Assembly (NCBI GenBank): GCA_938003985.1
Contig: CALKWZ010000073.1
Location: 1-64,000, forward strand
Direction of reading: 5' to 3'
DNA from: an uncultured Verrucomicrobiota bacterium
Lineage (GTDB): Bacteria; Verrucomicrobiota; Kiritimatiellia; CAIQIC01; Lenti-01
DNA: 64,000 nt
The notes under the pieces were generated by a model that was not told the origin of the DNA, searched no databases, and saw only the letters and a program-made list of their open reading frames with translations. The translations under genes were made by a program, and so were the position numbers. Position 1 is the first letter of the stretch. Every line of letters starts with the position of its first letter. Below, in pieces: positions 16,901-26,106 of the stretch.

Positions 16901-19900
16901 GCGCTCGCGCCGTACACCGCGGCGGTGACGCCGCCGCTGCCGACGCGCAGCACGTCGGGATAGTTCGCCGCGTAGACCTGCGGCAGCAGGTTCGTGTAGT
17001 TGAAGGCGATGGAGACGCCGTTGAGGAAGCCGCCGGCCGTGCCCGTGACCTGGCCGGTGGCGCCGCTGTCGGCCGAATAGACCGCGCGCAGCACGTTGGT
17101 GAAGAAATTCACGTCCGCGGCCGAGGACACCCCCGCCCGGCCCAAATCCCAGCCGATTTCCGCGCCGGAAACGAACAGCCGGCCGCCGGCGTTCAGGTAG
17201 GCCGTCGCGGCGGTCTGTTCGGCGGAGCCGAAGGTCTCGTCCACCGTGGATTCCTCGCCCAGGATCCAGACGACCTTGGCGTAGTTCGTCAGCAGCGCCG
17301 ACGAGACGAGCGCGGCGCCGACGTAGTCGAAGGTCTGCCCCGCCGCCGCCAGCGCGAGGCCGTGTTCCTTGACGTAGTCGAAGTGGTTGATCATCCGCGG
17401 CCGCACCAGCGTCACGTTGCCGTTGAGGCCGTTGGCGAAGTAGCGCGTCGGCGCCAGGCCCGCGTCGTTGCGCGTGAAGCCGTCCACGACGAGCACGCCC
17501 GCCTTGGCGCCGCCGGAAGTCACGCGCACGCCGGCCACGGCGGAATCGAACGACTCGCCGCCGGCGTTCGTCGCGCAGACCTTGAAGAAGATCGTCGCGC
17601 CCGCGTTCAGGTTGGTGACCACCTTGTTCGTGGCGCTCGCGCCGGAGACCGGGATGGGATTGCCGAAACCCTGGCCGTCCGTGGAGGTATAGAGGACGAA
17701 GCCCTGCGGCAAGCCGCCGCTGGCGGCGTCGCGCGCGGGCATGGCCCACGACACCGTGACCTGGCCGCTGCCGGAATTGACCGCCTTGAGGTCCGTCGGC
17801 CGATCGGGCGCGTTGGTGTTGACGATGCCGCTGGCGTAGTAGCCGGCCAGGTGCTTGATCAGGCCGCGCGCGGTCGCGCGCGCCAGCCATTCGCGGCCGG
17901 CGGGCAGCTTCAGCACCGCGCAGTCGTTGGAGTTGTCGTGGAACGCCACTTCGTTGATCGTGGTGTCCATCTTGAGGAACACGCTGGAATTGTAGATTTC
18001 GCCGTAGGTGCTGCCGTAGAGATAGCCGGTGCGCGTGCTCCAGCTGGGGATCACGCTGTTCGTGCCGGCGCGCAGGTCGACGTTGCACTGGCGGGCCAGC
18101 GCGGCGGCGAGGTTGGTCTGCGCGGCGTAAAGGGACGGATAGCCGGACTGGATGCGCGTGTCGTAGAGGCCGATGGCGCCGCGGCCGGTGCCGTCGCCGG
18201 CGTTGGAGTGGAAGCCCACGTAGACCCGCTGCCAGCGCGCCGCGTCGTTGGAGCGGCACATGTAGGCCGCCATGCGCGCGGGCTGGCCGATGTTGTCGCT
18301 GCGGTCGTCGTAGCCGGCCAGGTCGTAGAGCGTGGCGTCCATCCCCTGCCCCATGGACTTGATGGTCCAGAAGCGGCCGGATTCTAGTTCCGATTCGAAG
18401 CCCGAGATCCCGGCCGTGCCGCGCGCGACGTTGCCGCGCCCGTTGCCGAAGCGGATGGCGTCGGCGAAGACGGACGAGCCCTCGGCGCCGCCGGGCGCGT
18501 AGTTGCCGATGTTCACGCAGCCGTTGGTGCCGGCTTCGAAGTGGTAGTTGCCCAGCCAGACCCAGCCGCAGCCGACGTCGCGGTGGTTCACGCGCACGTC
18601 CGTCACGCCGCCGGAATGGTACACGCGGTACAGCTGGTTGGCGCGGTCGGAACCGTGGCGGACCCAGGTGTAGACCGGATATTCGCCGGCTTCGGGCAGA
18701 TTCGGCCGGTAGGAGGCCCACGACGTCGAGCCGTTGGTGCTGATCGCGGCGTAGCGGTACGGCACGGCGTCGCCGGCGTTGCCGTAATAGATGGATTGCG
18801 TCGAGTTGTACCACGTGCCGCCGAAGGTGACCTTGCCGCGGGCCGTCTGGTTGGTGTCCATGTTGTCGAGCACCACTTCGTTCGTCTGGTAGCCCAGCGG
18901 CCGGATCGGGACGACCGTGCCGCCGGCCTTCCAAACCGCTTCCGCGAACCGGTTCATCTGGTCGACGTTGCCCATGTCCTCGTTCACGGCGAACAGCAGC
19001 GGGCGTTCGGGGATCCACGCGGTCAAGGCCTCGTTCGCGCCGAAGCCGTGGCCGGCGCTGGTGTAGACCACCACGCCGGACAACGGACCGGTCGGCTGGG
19101 CCGCCGCGACCTGCGGCAGGCCGGTTTCGTCCGGCGTGCCCAGCGGTTCTTCGCCGCCGCCGGTTTCGCCTTCGCCCCCGCCCGTCTCGCCGCCGCCTTC
19201 TTCCGCCGCGGCGCCCATCGTGCCTTTGGTCAGGATCGTGCCGTTGTAGCCGACGGCCACGAACTGGTCTTCGGCATAGCTGATGCCGCGCAGGAGATTC
19301 GTCGTGCCGGAGGTTTCCGCCTCCCAGGTCAGGCCGTCGGTGGAACTCCAGATCGACCCGTTGGCGCCCGCCGCCTTGAACAGGCCCGAGCAGTAGGCCG
19401 AGCGGTAGAAATAGACGCTGTTGGTGGTGAAGCTCCAGGAAAGCCCGTCGGAGGAACGCAGGATCCGCTGGTTGCCCACGGACACGTAGTAGCCGTTGCC
19501 GTACGTCACGTCGGAAAGATACTGGGAGGTGCCGGACGTGCGCGGCGTCCAGCTCAGGCCGTTGCTCGACGTCAGGATCAGGCCGCTCTGGCCGACGATG
19601 ACGAAGAGCGGGGATTCCGCGGACGCTTCGTTCGTGTCGCCCGCGTTCACGAAGTCCATGCCGTAGCCCACGCCCTGCAGCGACGCGTTCGTGCCCGACG
19701 CCACCGCCGACCAGGTCGCGCCGTCGGTCGAGCGCACGATCGCGCCGCCGTCGCCGCAGGCCACGTACGTGCCGTTGCCGTAGGCCACGCCGCGGAACAG
19801 CGCGTTCGTCGGCGAGGTCCGCGACGTCCAGTCGAGGCCGTTGGTGGAGGTGACGATGGCGCCGCTTTCGCCGACGACCACCCACAGCGGGCCGTCGCCG

Positions 19901-21582
19901 TTCACGTTCATCAGCAGGCCGCTCTTGCCGCTGCTGCGGGCGGTCCAGTCGATGCCGTTGGTGGAGGTGTAGAGCGCCCCGCCGGCCCCGCTGGCCACGT
20001 GCAGGCCGGCGCGACTGCCCACGCCGTAGAAATTCGCCGTATGGGCGGACACGCGGTTCGTCCAGGGCGCGGTCGCCGAGGAACCGCCGGTCTCGCCGGG
20101 ATCCGGATCGGGCGGCGGCGCCGCGCCCGCGCCGAACTTCTCGTCGATCAGCTGCCAGAGTTCCGTCTTGCCGGTGCCTTGCGTGAGGTTCCAGATGCCG
20201 ATGCCGCCCATCCCCTTCGTATTGGACAGGTCGTACTTCATCCCGAGGCTGGCGACGTCGTCGTAGAAGCACTGGTAGGCGGTGCTGTTGGAGACGTAGA
20301 CGTAGTACGGCACGCTGCCGTTGTTGTCCCATTTCTTGCCGTACTTGGCGGCTTCCGATTCGCAGGCGCCGTAGGTCAGCGCGGCGGAATAGGCGCTGCC
20401 GAGGCTGGCGGCGCCGAGGTTCGTGCTGGCGGCGGCCCAGCGGCGCCCGTAGTACGGCACGCCCAGCATCAGTTTGTTCGTCGCGATGCCCTTCCCCAAA
20501 TAGTAGTTCATGGAGTAGTTCACCGAGCACCACGAGCTGGCGCCGATCCACTGCGCGCTGCTGGTCAGCGGCGCCACCGGGCCCGGCGTGCCGCTGCCGG
20601 AATAGTAGTAGTCGTAGCCCATGACGATCGCGTAATCCATGCCGAAGGCGGCGTAGTTGGACACCGCGAAGTTCGCGTACCAATCCACCGACGGCAGCGC
20701 GATCGAGATCTCGTAGTTCGGATTCGCCGCGTGGAACCGCGTCGTCAGGTTGCTCATGAAGGTCGTCAGCGCCGCCGTCGCGCCCGTCCACGAGCCCACG
20801 CCTTCGAAATCGATGTTCACCCCGTCGCCGTCGCCGGGCAGCGTGCGGTTGGTCATCGCGATCAGCAGCTGGGTGATCAGGTTGCTGCACGCGACGGAAT
20901 TCGTCAGGAACCGGTGCGTGGCGGCGTCGCCGAACAGCGTCGCCGTCAGCACGACCTTCACGCCGTTGCTGTGCGCCCACTCCACCACGGGCGACGTGCC
21001 CCACGAGCCCATGCTGTCGGCGTTGCCGTTGGTGGAATTCACCGCATAGGAGAAGTAGGCGATGGTCGTCAGGTTCGTGTACTGGTAGTTCTGGATATCC
21101 GTCATCGTCGCCCAGGACGGATGCCAGCCCAGCACGCGCTTGCCCGCGGCGATGGCCTTGGGCGCCGCCAGCGGCTGGACGGTCGGCTTGGGCTGCCGGG
21201 ACGGCTTGGCGGTCGGATCGAAATCGGTCGGCGTTTCGCCTTGGTGTTCCTCGAAGGCGATCTGGAGCGGGCTCTTCCAGTCGGCCAAATATTCCGGCAC
21301 GACGAAGGCGGCCTGCTCGGCCTCCTCTTCCGTGGCGCCCATTTCAAGCGCGGTCGCTTTCGCCAGGCTGCGCGCGCGCGCCACGGCGGGCGACGTTTCG
21401 GCGACGTCCGGAATTTCCGGCAGAGCCACGTCCACGCCCGTTTCGTCCCAGGCATCTTGCCCCGCCACCTGGTTTTCGGTACCGGCCGGGACCGGTTCGT
21501 CCAGACCTTCCGCCCGCCCGCCGGCCAGCGTTAGACAAAAGAACAGCCCGCCCAATACGCCCACGTGAATGCGCCGATTCAT
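13987..21582 (-). CDS. Giant secreted GH18 glycosidase / amidase multidomain protein
   Basis: A 2531-residue protein. After a signal peptide (about residues 1-24) comes a GH18 TIM barrel with catalytic DGVNIDFEG near residue 255. BNR/Ycf48-like propeller repeats built on 'STNGxxW' follow (about residues 500-790). Next is an Amidase_3-like zinc amidase whose ligand candidates are H in TSAGHGFG (about 842), E in FAVNEDMG (about 866), H in GFHSNAGD (about 1127) and E in INEVAFHDN (about 1212), split by a golvesin-like domain. Then come an FnIII domain, a ThuA/GATase-like fold, six PEGA-like repeats of about 75 residues, two carbohydrate-binding-like jelly rolls, a DxDGDGMPD segment and the family's YSIWRATN tail. 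It probably cuts peptidoglycan or chitin-like glycans outside the cell. The start at 21582 is supported by a promoter 7-10 nt upstream. Confidence 0.85.
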   Translation of the reverse strand: MNRRIHVGVLGGLFFCLTLAGGRAEGLDEPVPAGTENQVAGQDAWDETGVDVALPEIPDVAETSPAVARARSLAKATALEMGATEEEAEQAAFVVPEYLADWKSPLQIAFEEHQGETPTDFDPTAKPSRQPKPTVQPLAAPKAIAAGKRVLGWHPSWATMTDIQNYQYTNLTTIAYFSYAVNSTNGNADSMGSWGTSPVVEWAHSNGVKVVLTATLFGDAATHRFLTNSVACSNLITQLLIAMTNRTLPGDGDGVNIDFEGVGSWTGATAALTTFMSNLTTRFHAANPNYEISIALPSVDWYANFAVSNYAAFGMDYAIVMGYDYYYSGSGTPGPVAPLTSSAQWIGASSWCSVNYSMNYYLGKGIATNKLMLGVPYYGRRWAAASTNLGAASLGSAYSAALTYGACESEAAKYGKKWDNNGSVPYYVYVSNSTAYQCFYDDVASLGMKYDLSNTKGMGGIGIWNLTQGTGKTELWQLIDEKFGAGAAPPPDPDPGETGGSSATAPWTNRVSAHTANFYGVGSRAGLHVASGAGGALYTSTNGIDWTARSSGKSGLLMNVNGDGPLWVVVGESGAIVTSTNGLDWTSRTSPTNALFRGVAYGNGTYVACGDGGAIVRSTDGATWSAVASGTNASLQGVGYGMDFVNAGDTNEASAESPLFVIVGQSGLILTSSNGLSWTPRTSGTSQYLSDVTYGNGYYVSVGNQRILRSSDGLSWSFTTNSVYFYRSAYCSGLFKAAGANGSIWSSTDGLTWEAETSGTTNLLRGISYAEDQFVAVGYNGTILTKGTMGAAAEEGGGETGGGEGETGGGEEPLGTPDETGLPQVAAAQPTGPLSGVVVYTSAGHGFGANEALTAWIPERPLLFAVNEDMGNVDQMNRFAEAVWKAGGTVVPIRPLGYQTNEVVLDNMDTNQTARGKVTFGGTWYNSTQSIYYGNAGDAVPYRYAAISTNGSTSWASYRPNLPEAGEYPVYTWVRHGSDRANQLYRVYHSGGVTDVRVNHRDVGCGWVWLGNYHFEAGTNGCVNIGNYAPGGAEGSSVFADAIRFGNGRGNVARGTAGISGFESELESGRFWTIKSMGQGMDATLYDLAGYDDRSDNIGQPARMAAYMCRSNDAARWQRVYVGFHSNAGDGTGRGAIGLYDTRIQSGYPSLYAAQTNLAAALARQCNVDLRAGTNSVIPSWSTRTGYLYGSTYGEIYNSSVFLKMDTTINEVAFHDNSNDCAVLKLPAGREWLARATARGLIKHLAGYYASGIVNTNAPDRPTDLKAVNSGSGQVTVSWAMPARDAASGGLPQGFVLYTSTDGQGFGNPIPVSGASATNKVVTNLNAGATIFFKVCATNAGGESFDSAVAGVRVTSGGAKAGVLVVDGFTRNDAGLAPTRYFANGLNGNVTLVRPRMINHFDYVKEHGLALAAAGQTFDYVGAALVSSALLTNYAKVVWILGEESTVDETFGSAEQTAATAYLNAGGRLFVSGAEIGWDLGRAGVSSAADVNFFTNVLRAVYSADSGATGQVTGTAGGFLNGVSIAFNYTNLLPQVYAANYPDVLRVGSGGVTAAVYGASAAGTSGAIVQYSNATYRTVVMGFPFETITNAETRATVMTKAMQFLGDSAVPGAIRVVLSPAAATNAGRWIVAGTTNVSGSVRTGLNAGTYQVSFGAVDGYLTPAATSVVVTAGATNVFTSVYASASGSLTVTLTPATAVADGRWSVDGGAVWRTSGTTLSNLTNGTYAVTFQDVDSHTTPAASNVTIAGAAVSITGAYVALVGDLTVNLSPAAAVSAGAQWSVDGGNTWYDSGATAYDLLAGRQYFTFKTVSNYVVPDTGYTTVYANSNVVRSYSYTALPGSITVALAPAGAVAAGAAWSVDGGTNWNESGATVQDLTVKTHTISFLAVSGYAAPAATNYALSAGEAASFTKTYADLPGALTVNLTPASAQWSLDGGASWIAAGATTNLAAGGYTVTFGPVAGYATPAATNVTVVSGATGTVTRTYVLQPAGADCIASQGFDGADVHPWSWSYVPLNGSGLATNEDFGAAAATNADKVLSGASAVRLRGSTNGAVNPAVVLGNVDISGYTNVTLTIPFAANGPDSGDDLHVSVSYDGGATWSPSAIGTQIADGLSNLQLEYGTLVDTNRQPQGTPYVLAIADVRTQIMARVVFFDAASANNTNDFYYLDEIQLKGQAGAAPPTTGALSVTLQPAEAVAAGAQWRVDGGAWRASGAAATGLTAGAHTVSFGAATGWIAPADVATATTNGTTNSFAATYVAEPDTNSVTLIDEPFDVTPAVPAGWTFSGVTTNYPATYYGRAAPSVKFDSDGDAIASPTFFGATNVSFWMRAVTTAGTGTFEVAQYVGGNWATVGVVTNPSNVGTTYAFDLSESATQLRFTWNKVTSNIALDDVIVTGVQTDPDADSDGDGMPDVYESTYFSGATNGVPAGDDDGDGRSNYDEFIAGTNPKTNSSVLALAPYATNQTATANLVFRWPSVTGRVYSIWRATNVAGPFTQHVGNIGATAPTNGYTNAAPAELGTYFYGIGVQRAP
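14815..16760 (-). repeat. PEGA-like repeat region inside the giant gene
   Basis: Six units of about 220 nt encode the pattern G-x-L-x-V-x-L-x-P-A ... W-x-V-D-G-G ... Y-x-V-x-F-x-x-V-x-G-Y-x-x-P-A. Five are contiguous (about 15630-16760). One is displaced downstream (about 14815-15040) past a carbohydrate-binding-like domain. Confidence 0.75.
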
Positions 21583-21592
21583 AGTAACGAGA

Positions 21593-21621
21593 ATCGTCAC
21601 AAAGCCCGGTTGCGGCGTCAA
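21593..21621 (-). promoter_or_regulatory. Promoter of the giant GH18 gene
   Basis: TTGACG (21616-21621), a 17-nt spacer and GACGAT (21593-21598), 10 nt from the ATG. An alternative -10, GATTCT (21590-21595), ends 7 nt from the ATG but gives a 20-nt spacer. Confidence 0.45.
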
Positions 21622-21800
21622 GCGCGGGGTGTCCTGAAATCGACATTTGGTTTTTGTTAAATCTGGGCCAGAAGCCCATTTTATGTTTGCCAACCGGCGG
21701 CGTGCAGAGCGAGGATTTCCCGCGTGATGGCGGCACGCCAGGTCGGGATCGGGTTTCCCGGCCATTCACGGCGAGCCGGCATTGCCCTAACGGAGGTCGC
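21622..21800 (+). promoter_or_regulatory. Leader region of the inverse autotransporter gene
   Basis: About 180 non-coding nt between divergent promoters. An AT-rich stretch (about 21640-21690) is the likely promoter of the plus-strand gene, but I see no convincing -35/-10 pair. The remainder is a long GC-rich leader. I recognise no riboswitch. Confidence 0.3.
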
Positions 21801-24800
21801 ATGAGTGCTCGGTGGGTTCGCTCGTTGCTGGTGCTGTTCGTTCTCTTCTCCTTCGGTCTTTCTTCGGCCTTCGCGGCCAAGAGCAAAGCCAAACCCAAGG
21901 CCCAGGAAGCTCCGCCTCCGGCCGCCGTCGAAACGGAAACCGCCGGCCTGCCTCCGGCCGAATTGACCGTGGGCTTCCAGGTCCGCGATTCCGAAACGGA
22001 AGGCATCGGCGACCTGCTCGTGCCGGTTTGGAATCCCGGCGGCACCGGTCTGCTGTTCCTCAATCCCCGCACGGCCATCGTCGACCACGACGAACAGGAA
22101 GGCAACCTCGGCCTCGGCTATCGCCAACTCCTGCCCAAGCTGAACACGATCCTCGGCGCCAACCTTTACTACGACTACCGCGACACCGGCTCGTTCAACT
22201 ACGACCAGTGGGGCTTCGGCCTGGAACTGCTCAGCCCCTGGGTCGACGCGCGCGCGAACTACTACGATCCCGACGACAAGCGCAACGTGGTCGCCAGCGA
22301 AACCCAGACCACCGTCAGCCAGACCGTCCGCACGTCGTCCGCATGGCGCGATCCGTACGCCGAAGACCACTACGTCCTCCAGGACTTCGTCACGACCCGC
22401 ACCCTGACCACGTCCACCAGCACCAAGACCTTCGAGCAATACGAGCAGGCCCTCGGCGGCTACGACTGGGAAATCGGCCTGCGCCTGCCCATCCGGTCCG
22501 ACCACGTCGAAGCCCGGCTGTTCGGCGGCTACTACGACTTCGACCGCGATTTCGGCGACGATGCCCGCGGCTGGAAAACCCGCGCCGAACTGCGCGTGCG
22601 CAACAGCCTCTTCCTGGATGCCGGTCTGTACGAGAACGAAGACCTGACCGGCAGCGACTGGTTCGCCGGCGCGCGCTGGTCCACCCCGCTGGATCTCGGC
22701 CAACTGGCCCGCGGCCGCAATCCGTTCGGATCCGCCAAGGCGCGCCTGCGCGGCGAACCCCGCGCCGCTTCCGCCCGCTTGACCGAAATGGTCCTGCGCG
22801 ATCCGCAGGTCCGCCTCGAGCAGTCCAAGTTCCTCGAAAACAAAGCCCTCCAGCAGGACGGCTCCAGCTCCAGCCAAAGTTCCTCCGGCCAAACCTTCGT
22901 GCTGCTGCCCGACGTGCAGTTCGTGCACGGCGATGCCGGCGTGTCCGGCGACGGCACCGCGGAGCGGCCCTTCACGACCATCCAGCAGGGCGCCAACGCC
23001 GTCTACGGCTCGCGCAACGTCTACGTCTACAACGCGTCCGGCCCCTACAACGAGAACGTCGTCCTGCTGCCGGACACCACCCTCTGGGGCAGCGGCAGCC
23101 TGATCCTCGGCTACGGCGGCAAGACGTTCGGCAGCGGCATCCACCCCATCGTCGACGGCCTCAGCCGCGGCCCCGCCATCACCATGGCCGACCGCACCAC
23201 CGTCCGCGGCATGGGCGTCCGCAACACGGAGCAAGGCGGTCCCGACCAAATGGTCATCCTCCCCGGCCTCCCCACCTACAACGTCCGCCGCGTCGGCATC
23301 TACGGCGCCGACGCCACCGACCTGACCATCCTCGACAGCATCGCCATGGGCAACGAGATCGGCGTCCTGCTGGGCCGGGTCGGCGATTTCCGCCTGACCT
23401 ACCGCAATAACCAGGCCTCGCAAAACGACGTCGACGGCTTGCAGATCTGGGCCGATGGCGCCGGCGGCGGCCTCTTCGACGCGGACGTTTCCGGCAGTTC
23501 CTTCGATCAAAACGGCAATTCCGGCCTGTTGCTTTCCGCCAACGGCTATGGCGGTTCCTTCGTCCGCATCCGCGATTCGCAGGCCTTGGACAACCCCGGC
23601 GCCGGCTTTCAATCGATCCAGCAGAACTCGTCGTTCGCCATGGCCCTGCTGTCCGGCCTGAACGCCCACGGCAACACCATCGGCATCCAGAGCGTGCAGG
23701 ACAACGTCGATTTCGCCCTCGCCAACATTTCCGACAGCGCCGCGAACGACAATCTGGCGTTCGGCATCCAGAACGTCCAGAATGCCGGCTTCGTTTCCGT
23801 CGGCGTCATCGGCATGCCGAACGGGCTGGACACGCTGGCGTCGAGCCTGGCTTCGCTGATCGGGTTCCCGCTCCCGCCCGAAGTCGGCATGTTCTTGGCC
23901 CCCTCCGGCCCCGTCACGGCCAACGGCAACGGCGTCTTCGGCGTGCAGTCCATCATCACGGCCGATTCCGGCCTGGCGTTGGGAGCGCTCTTCGACATCA
24001 CCGCCAACAACAACGGCGTCTTCGGCATCCAGGCGATCAACCAGAGCCCCAACGGCGTCGCCGTCGGCCTGGCCGGTTCGTCCCAGAACCTGCGGGAAAT
24101 CCTGCGGCTCGGCGACAGCGTCGCCGGACTCTTCGGCCTCGATCTGCCGCTGACCATCCCCGGCGGCGGTCACATGGAAGCGAACGGCAACGGCGCCGGC
24201 GGCTTCATGATGCAGACCATCGGCGACAGCGCCGCCATCAATGCCGTGGTCGGCCTGGAAACCCTCGGCAACGGCGGCTTCGGCACGATGCTGGGTACGT
24301 ATTCCGACAGCCTCTCCATCGCCGCCCTGGCCCGCCTGTACACGGCGGAAAACGTCGGCGCCGGCCTCCTGTTCGACGTCTACGGCCTCGACGTCGGGGC
24401 CATCGGCCTCCTGGCCGACGTCTTCGCCGACGTCAACGGCGACAGCGGCATCACCGCCTCCGTCGACAGCCCCAACGGCTTCGCCGTCCTCGCGTCCCTC
24501 TCCACCGACGTCCTGCGCCCCCTGGGCGATTCCCTGGGCGAGATGTTCCTCGGCGCGCCGCTCGACGTCCCCGGCGCCCCCTTCGGTCCCGTGGTGGCGT
24601 CCGGCAACCTCGGCAACGGCTTCACCGCCAACGTCACCGGCAACGACTTCGCGGCCGCCGTCCTGCTCGACACCTGGGCCGACGGCAACTCCAACAACGG
24701 GTTCGATCTCACCGTCGCCTCCGCCAACGGTCCCTCGATCGCCGCCATCCTCTCCAGCGACGTCGTGCTGAACCTGGTCAACGACATGGGCGTGCTGCCC

Positions 24801-26027
24801 GAGCCCATCGTCTTCGATCCGCTCGGCTACGTCTCGGCTTCCGGCAACGGCGCCAACGGCATCGTGCTCAACCAGAACGGCAACGACGGCGCCTACGCCA
24901 TTCTCGCCGGCATCCGCGCCGACAACAACGTCCTCGGCGACGGCATCCAGGCCTCGCTGACCTCCGCGGCCGGCGACGCCTACGCCATCCTGGTCGACGC
25001 CGACGCGGCCGGCAACGGCGACGACGGCATCGATCTGAGCCTCGCCGCCGACGGCTACGCCATCAGCGCTCTCCTGTTCTCCGACGTGGACGACAACGTC
25101 GACGACGGCCTCCACCTCGTCCAGAACAGCGCCAACGCCGATGCGTTTTCCTTGTTGGCCAACACCGAGGCTTGGAGCAACGGCGGCGTCGGCTTCTGGG
25201 CCGACGTGACGGCGCCCAACGGCGACGCGGCCATTTGCGCCACCGAAGTCGAAGCCAACTACAACGACGGCCGCGGCGCCCGCTTCACCCTCGCGGCCGG
25301 CGACGAAGCCGCCCTGCTGGTCGGCACCAACGCCCTGCCGCTGTTCGACATGGAATTCAGCGGGTTCCTCGGCGCCAGCATCCTCGATACCTTCTGGGAC
25401 GTGATTCCGCAGGGCTCGGCCGAGTTCAACAACAACGGCGGCGGCGGCCTGTACGCCGACCTGACCAGCACCGGCGGCAACGTCTGGCTGGACGTCGACG
25501 GCGCCGAAGCCTCGATCAACGCGAACAACGGGTTCAACGTCACGCTGAACGCCTTGGCCGGCGAAATCGCCAGCTTCTTCGGCCAAACCACGGCCGACAA
25601 CAACGGCAACAGCGGCGTCAACCTGACGCTCAACGGCGCCGGCCCCATGGCCTCGGCCTGGTTCGACGCGGTCGGCACCAGCGGCAACGGCGGCAACGGC
25701 ATCACCGTGGACGACACCTACAACGGCACGGTGCACGTCGGCGGCCAGTACCTGGTTTCGCAGAACAACGTCGGCAACGGCGTGCGGCTGGTCCTCTCGG
25801 GCCTGGGCGGCGTGCCGGTGATCGACTTCGGCGGCGGCCTCCTGGGCAGCGTCGGCCAGAGCTCGATCTTCGGCAACGGCAACCGCGACTTCCGCTACAA
25901 CAACGGCGGCGGTGCCACGGCCATGGCCGAAAACAACTGGTGGGGCACGGTCGCCCCCGTCGCCGGCCAGTTCGCGGGCAGCGTCGACCGCACGCCTTGG
26001 CTGCTGACCGATCCGAACGCGCCGTAA
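21801..26027 (+). CDS. Inverse autotransporter with beta-helix passenger
   Basis: A 1408-residue surface protein. A signal peptide (about residues 1-25) is followed by an IAT/intimin-type outer-membrane beta-barrel (about residues 50-330; LTVGFQVRDSETEGIGDLLV, GLGYRQLL, GANLYYDYRD, and the repeated ARxNYY/ARLFGGYYDF strands). A Ser/Gln linker (about residue 355) leads to a passenger of about 1030 residues. The passenger starts with a parallel beta-helix entry (GTAERPFTTIQQGANAV, DTTLWGSG) and continues as imperfect repeats centred on NGNxGxxF/ANNNG. It ends with ENNWWGTVAPV, a typical right-handed beta-helix cap. The ATG at 21801 follows GGAGG. In inverse autotransporters the passenger is exposed C-terminally and works in adhesion. 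There is a strong terminator after the gene. Confidence 0.85.
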   Translation: MSARWVRSLLVLFVLFSFGLSSAFAAKSKAKPKAQEAPPPAAVETETAGLPPAELTVGFQVRDSETEGIGDLLVPVWNPGGTGLLFLNPRTAIVDHDEQEGNLGLGYRQLLPKLNTILGANLYYDYRDTGSFNYDQWGFGLELLSPWVDARANYYDPDDKRNVVASETQTTVSQTVRTSSAWRDPYAEDHYVLQDFVTTRTLTTSTSTKTFEQYEQALGGYDWEIGLRLPIRSDHVEARLFGGYYDFDRDFGDDARGWKTRAELRVRNSLFLDAGLYENEDLTGSDWFAGARWSTPLDLGQLARGRNPFGSAKARLRGEPRAASARLTEMVLRDPQVRLEQSKFLENKALQQDGSSSSQSSSGQTFVLLPDVQFVHGDAGVSGDGTAERPFTTIQQGANAVYGSRNVYVYNASGPYNENVVLLPDTTLWGSGSLILGYGGKTFGSGIHPIVDGLSRGPAITMADRTTVRGMGVRNTEQGGPDQMVILPGLPTYNVRRVGIYGADATDLTILDSIAMGNEIGVLLGRVGDFRLTYRNNQASQNDVDGLQIWADGAGGGLFDADVSGSSFDQNGNSGLLLSANGYGGSFVRIRDSQALDNPGAGFQSIQQNSSFAMALLSGLNAHGNTIGIQSVQDNVDFALANISDSAANDNLAFGIQNVQNAGFVSVGVIGMPNGLDTLASSLASLIGFPLPPEVGMFLAPSGPVTANGNGVFGVQSIITADSGLALGALFDITANNNGVFGIQAINQSPNGVAVGLAGSSQNLREILRLGDSVAGLFGLDLPLTIPGGGHMEANGNGAGGFMMQTIGDSAAINAVVGLETLGNGGFGTMLGTYSDSLSIAALARLYTAENVGAGLLFDVYGLDVGAIGLLADVFADVNGDSGITASVDSPNGFAVLASLSTDVLRPLGDSLGEMFLGAPLDVPGAPFGPVVASGNLGNGFTANVTGNDFAAAVLLDTWADGNSNNGFDLTVASANGPSIAAILSSDVVLNLVNDMGVLPEPIVFDPLGYVSASGNGANGIVLNQNGNDGAYAILAGIRADNNVLGDGIQASLTSAAGDAYAILVDADAAGNGDDGIDLSLAADGYAISALLFSDVDDNVDDGLHLVQNSANADAFSLLANTEAWSNGGVGFWADVTAPNGDAAICATEVEANYNDGRGARFTLAAGDEAALLVGTNALPLFDMEFSGFLGASILDTFWDVIPQGSAEFNNNGGGGLYADLTSTGGNVWLDVDGAEASINANNGFNVTLNALAGEIASFFGQTTADNNGNSGVNLTLNGAGPMASAWFDAVGTSGNGGNGITVDDTYNGTVHVGGQYLVSQNNVGNGVRLVLSGLGGVPVIDFGGGLLGSVGQSSIFGNGNRDFRYNNGGGATAMAENNWWGTVAPVAGQFAGSVDRTPWLLTDPNAP

Positions 26028-26055
26028 GGCCGCGCAACGCGCACCCGCAACGAAC

Positions 26056-26085
26056 GGGGCCGGGCAATCGCCCGGCCCCTTTCTT
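26056..26085 (+). terminator. Terminator of the inverse autotransporter gene
   Basis: A 10-bp perfect stem GGGGCCGGGC / GCCCGGCCCC with loop AATC is followed by TTTCTT. Confidence 0.85.
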
Positions 26086-26106
26086 GTTCCGCTGCGCGCC
26101 GAAATC

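Noticed and set aside
13888..18387. Very long open frame opposite the giant GH18 gene (1499 codons), and similar ones at 35580-39713 (-), 21681-25736 (-) and 18541-21534 (+)
   Set aside because: They are antisense shadows in high-GC DNA. Their translations are low-complexity, rich in Arg, Gly and Ala without domains, while the opposite strand encodes recognisable families.
21690..21800. Riboswitch (c-di-GMP-I type) in the leader of the inverse autotransporter
   Set aside because: Some GC-rich hairpins are possible, but I cannot place the conserved core bases of any known class.
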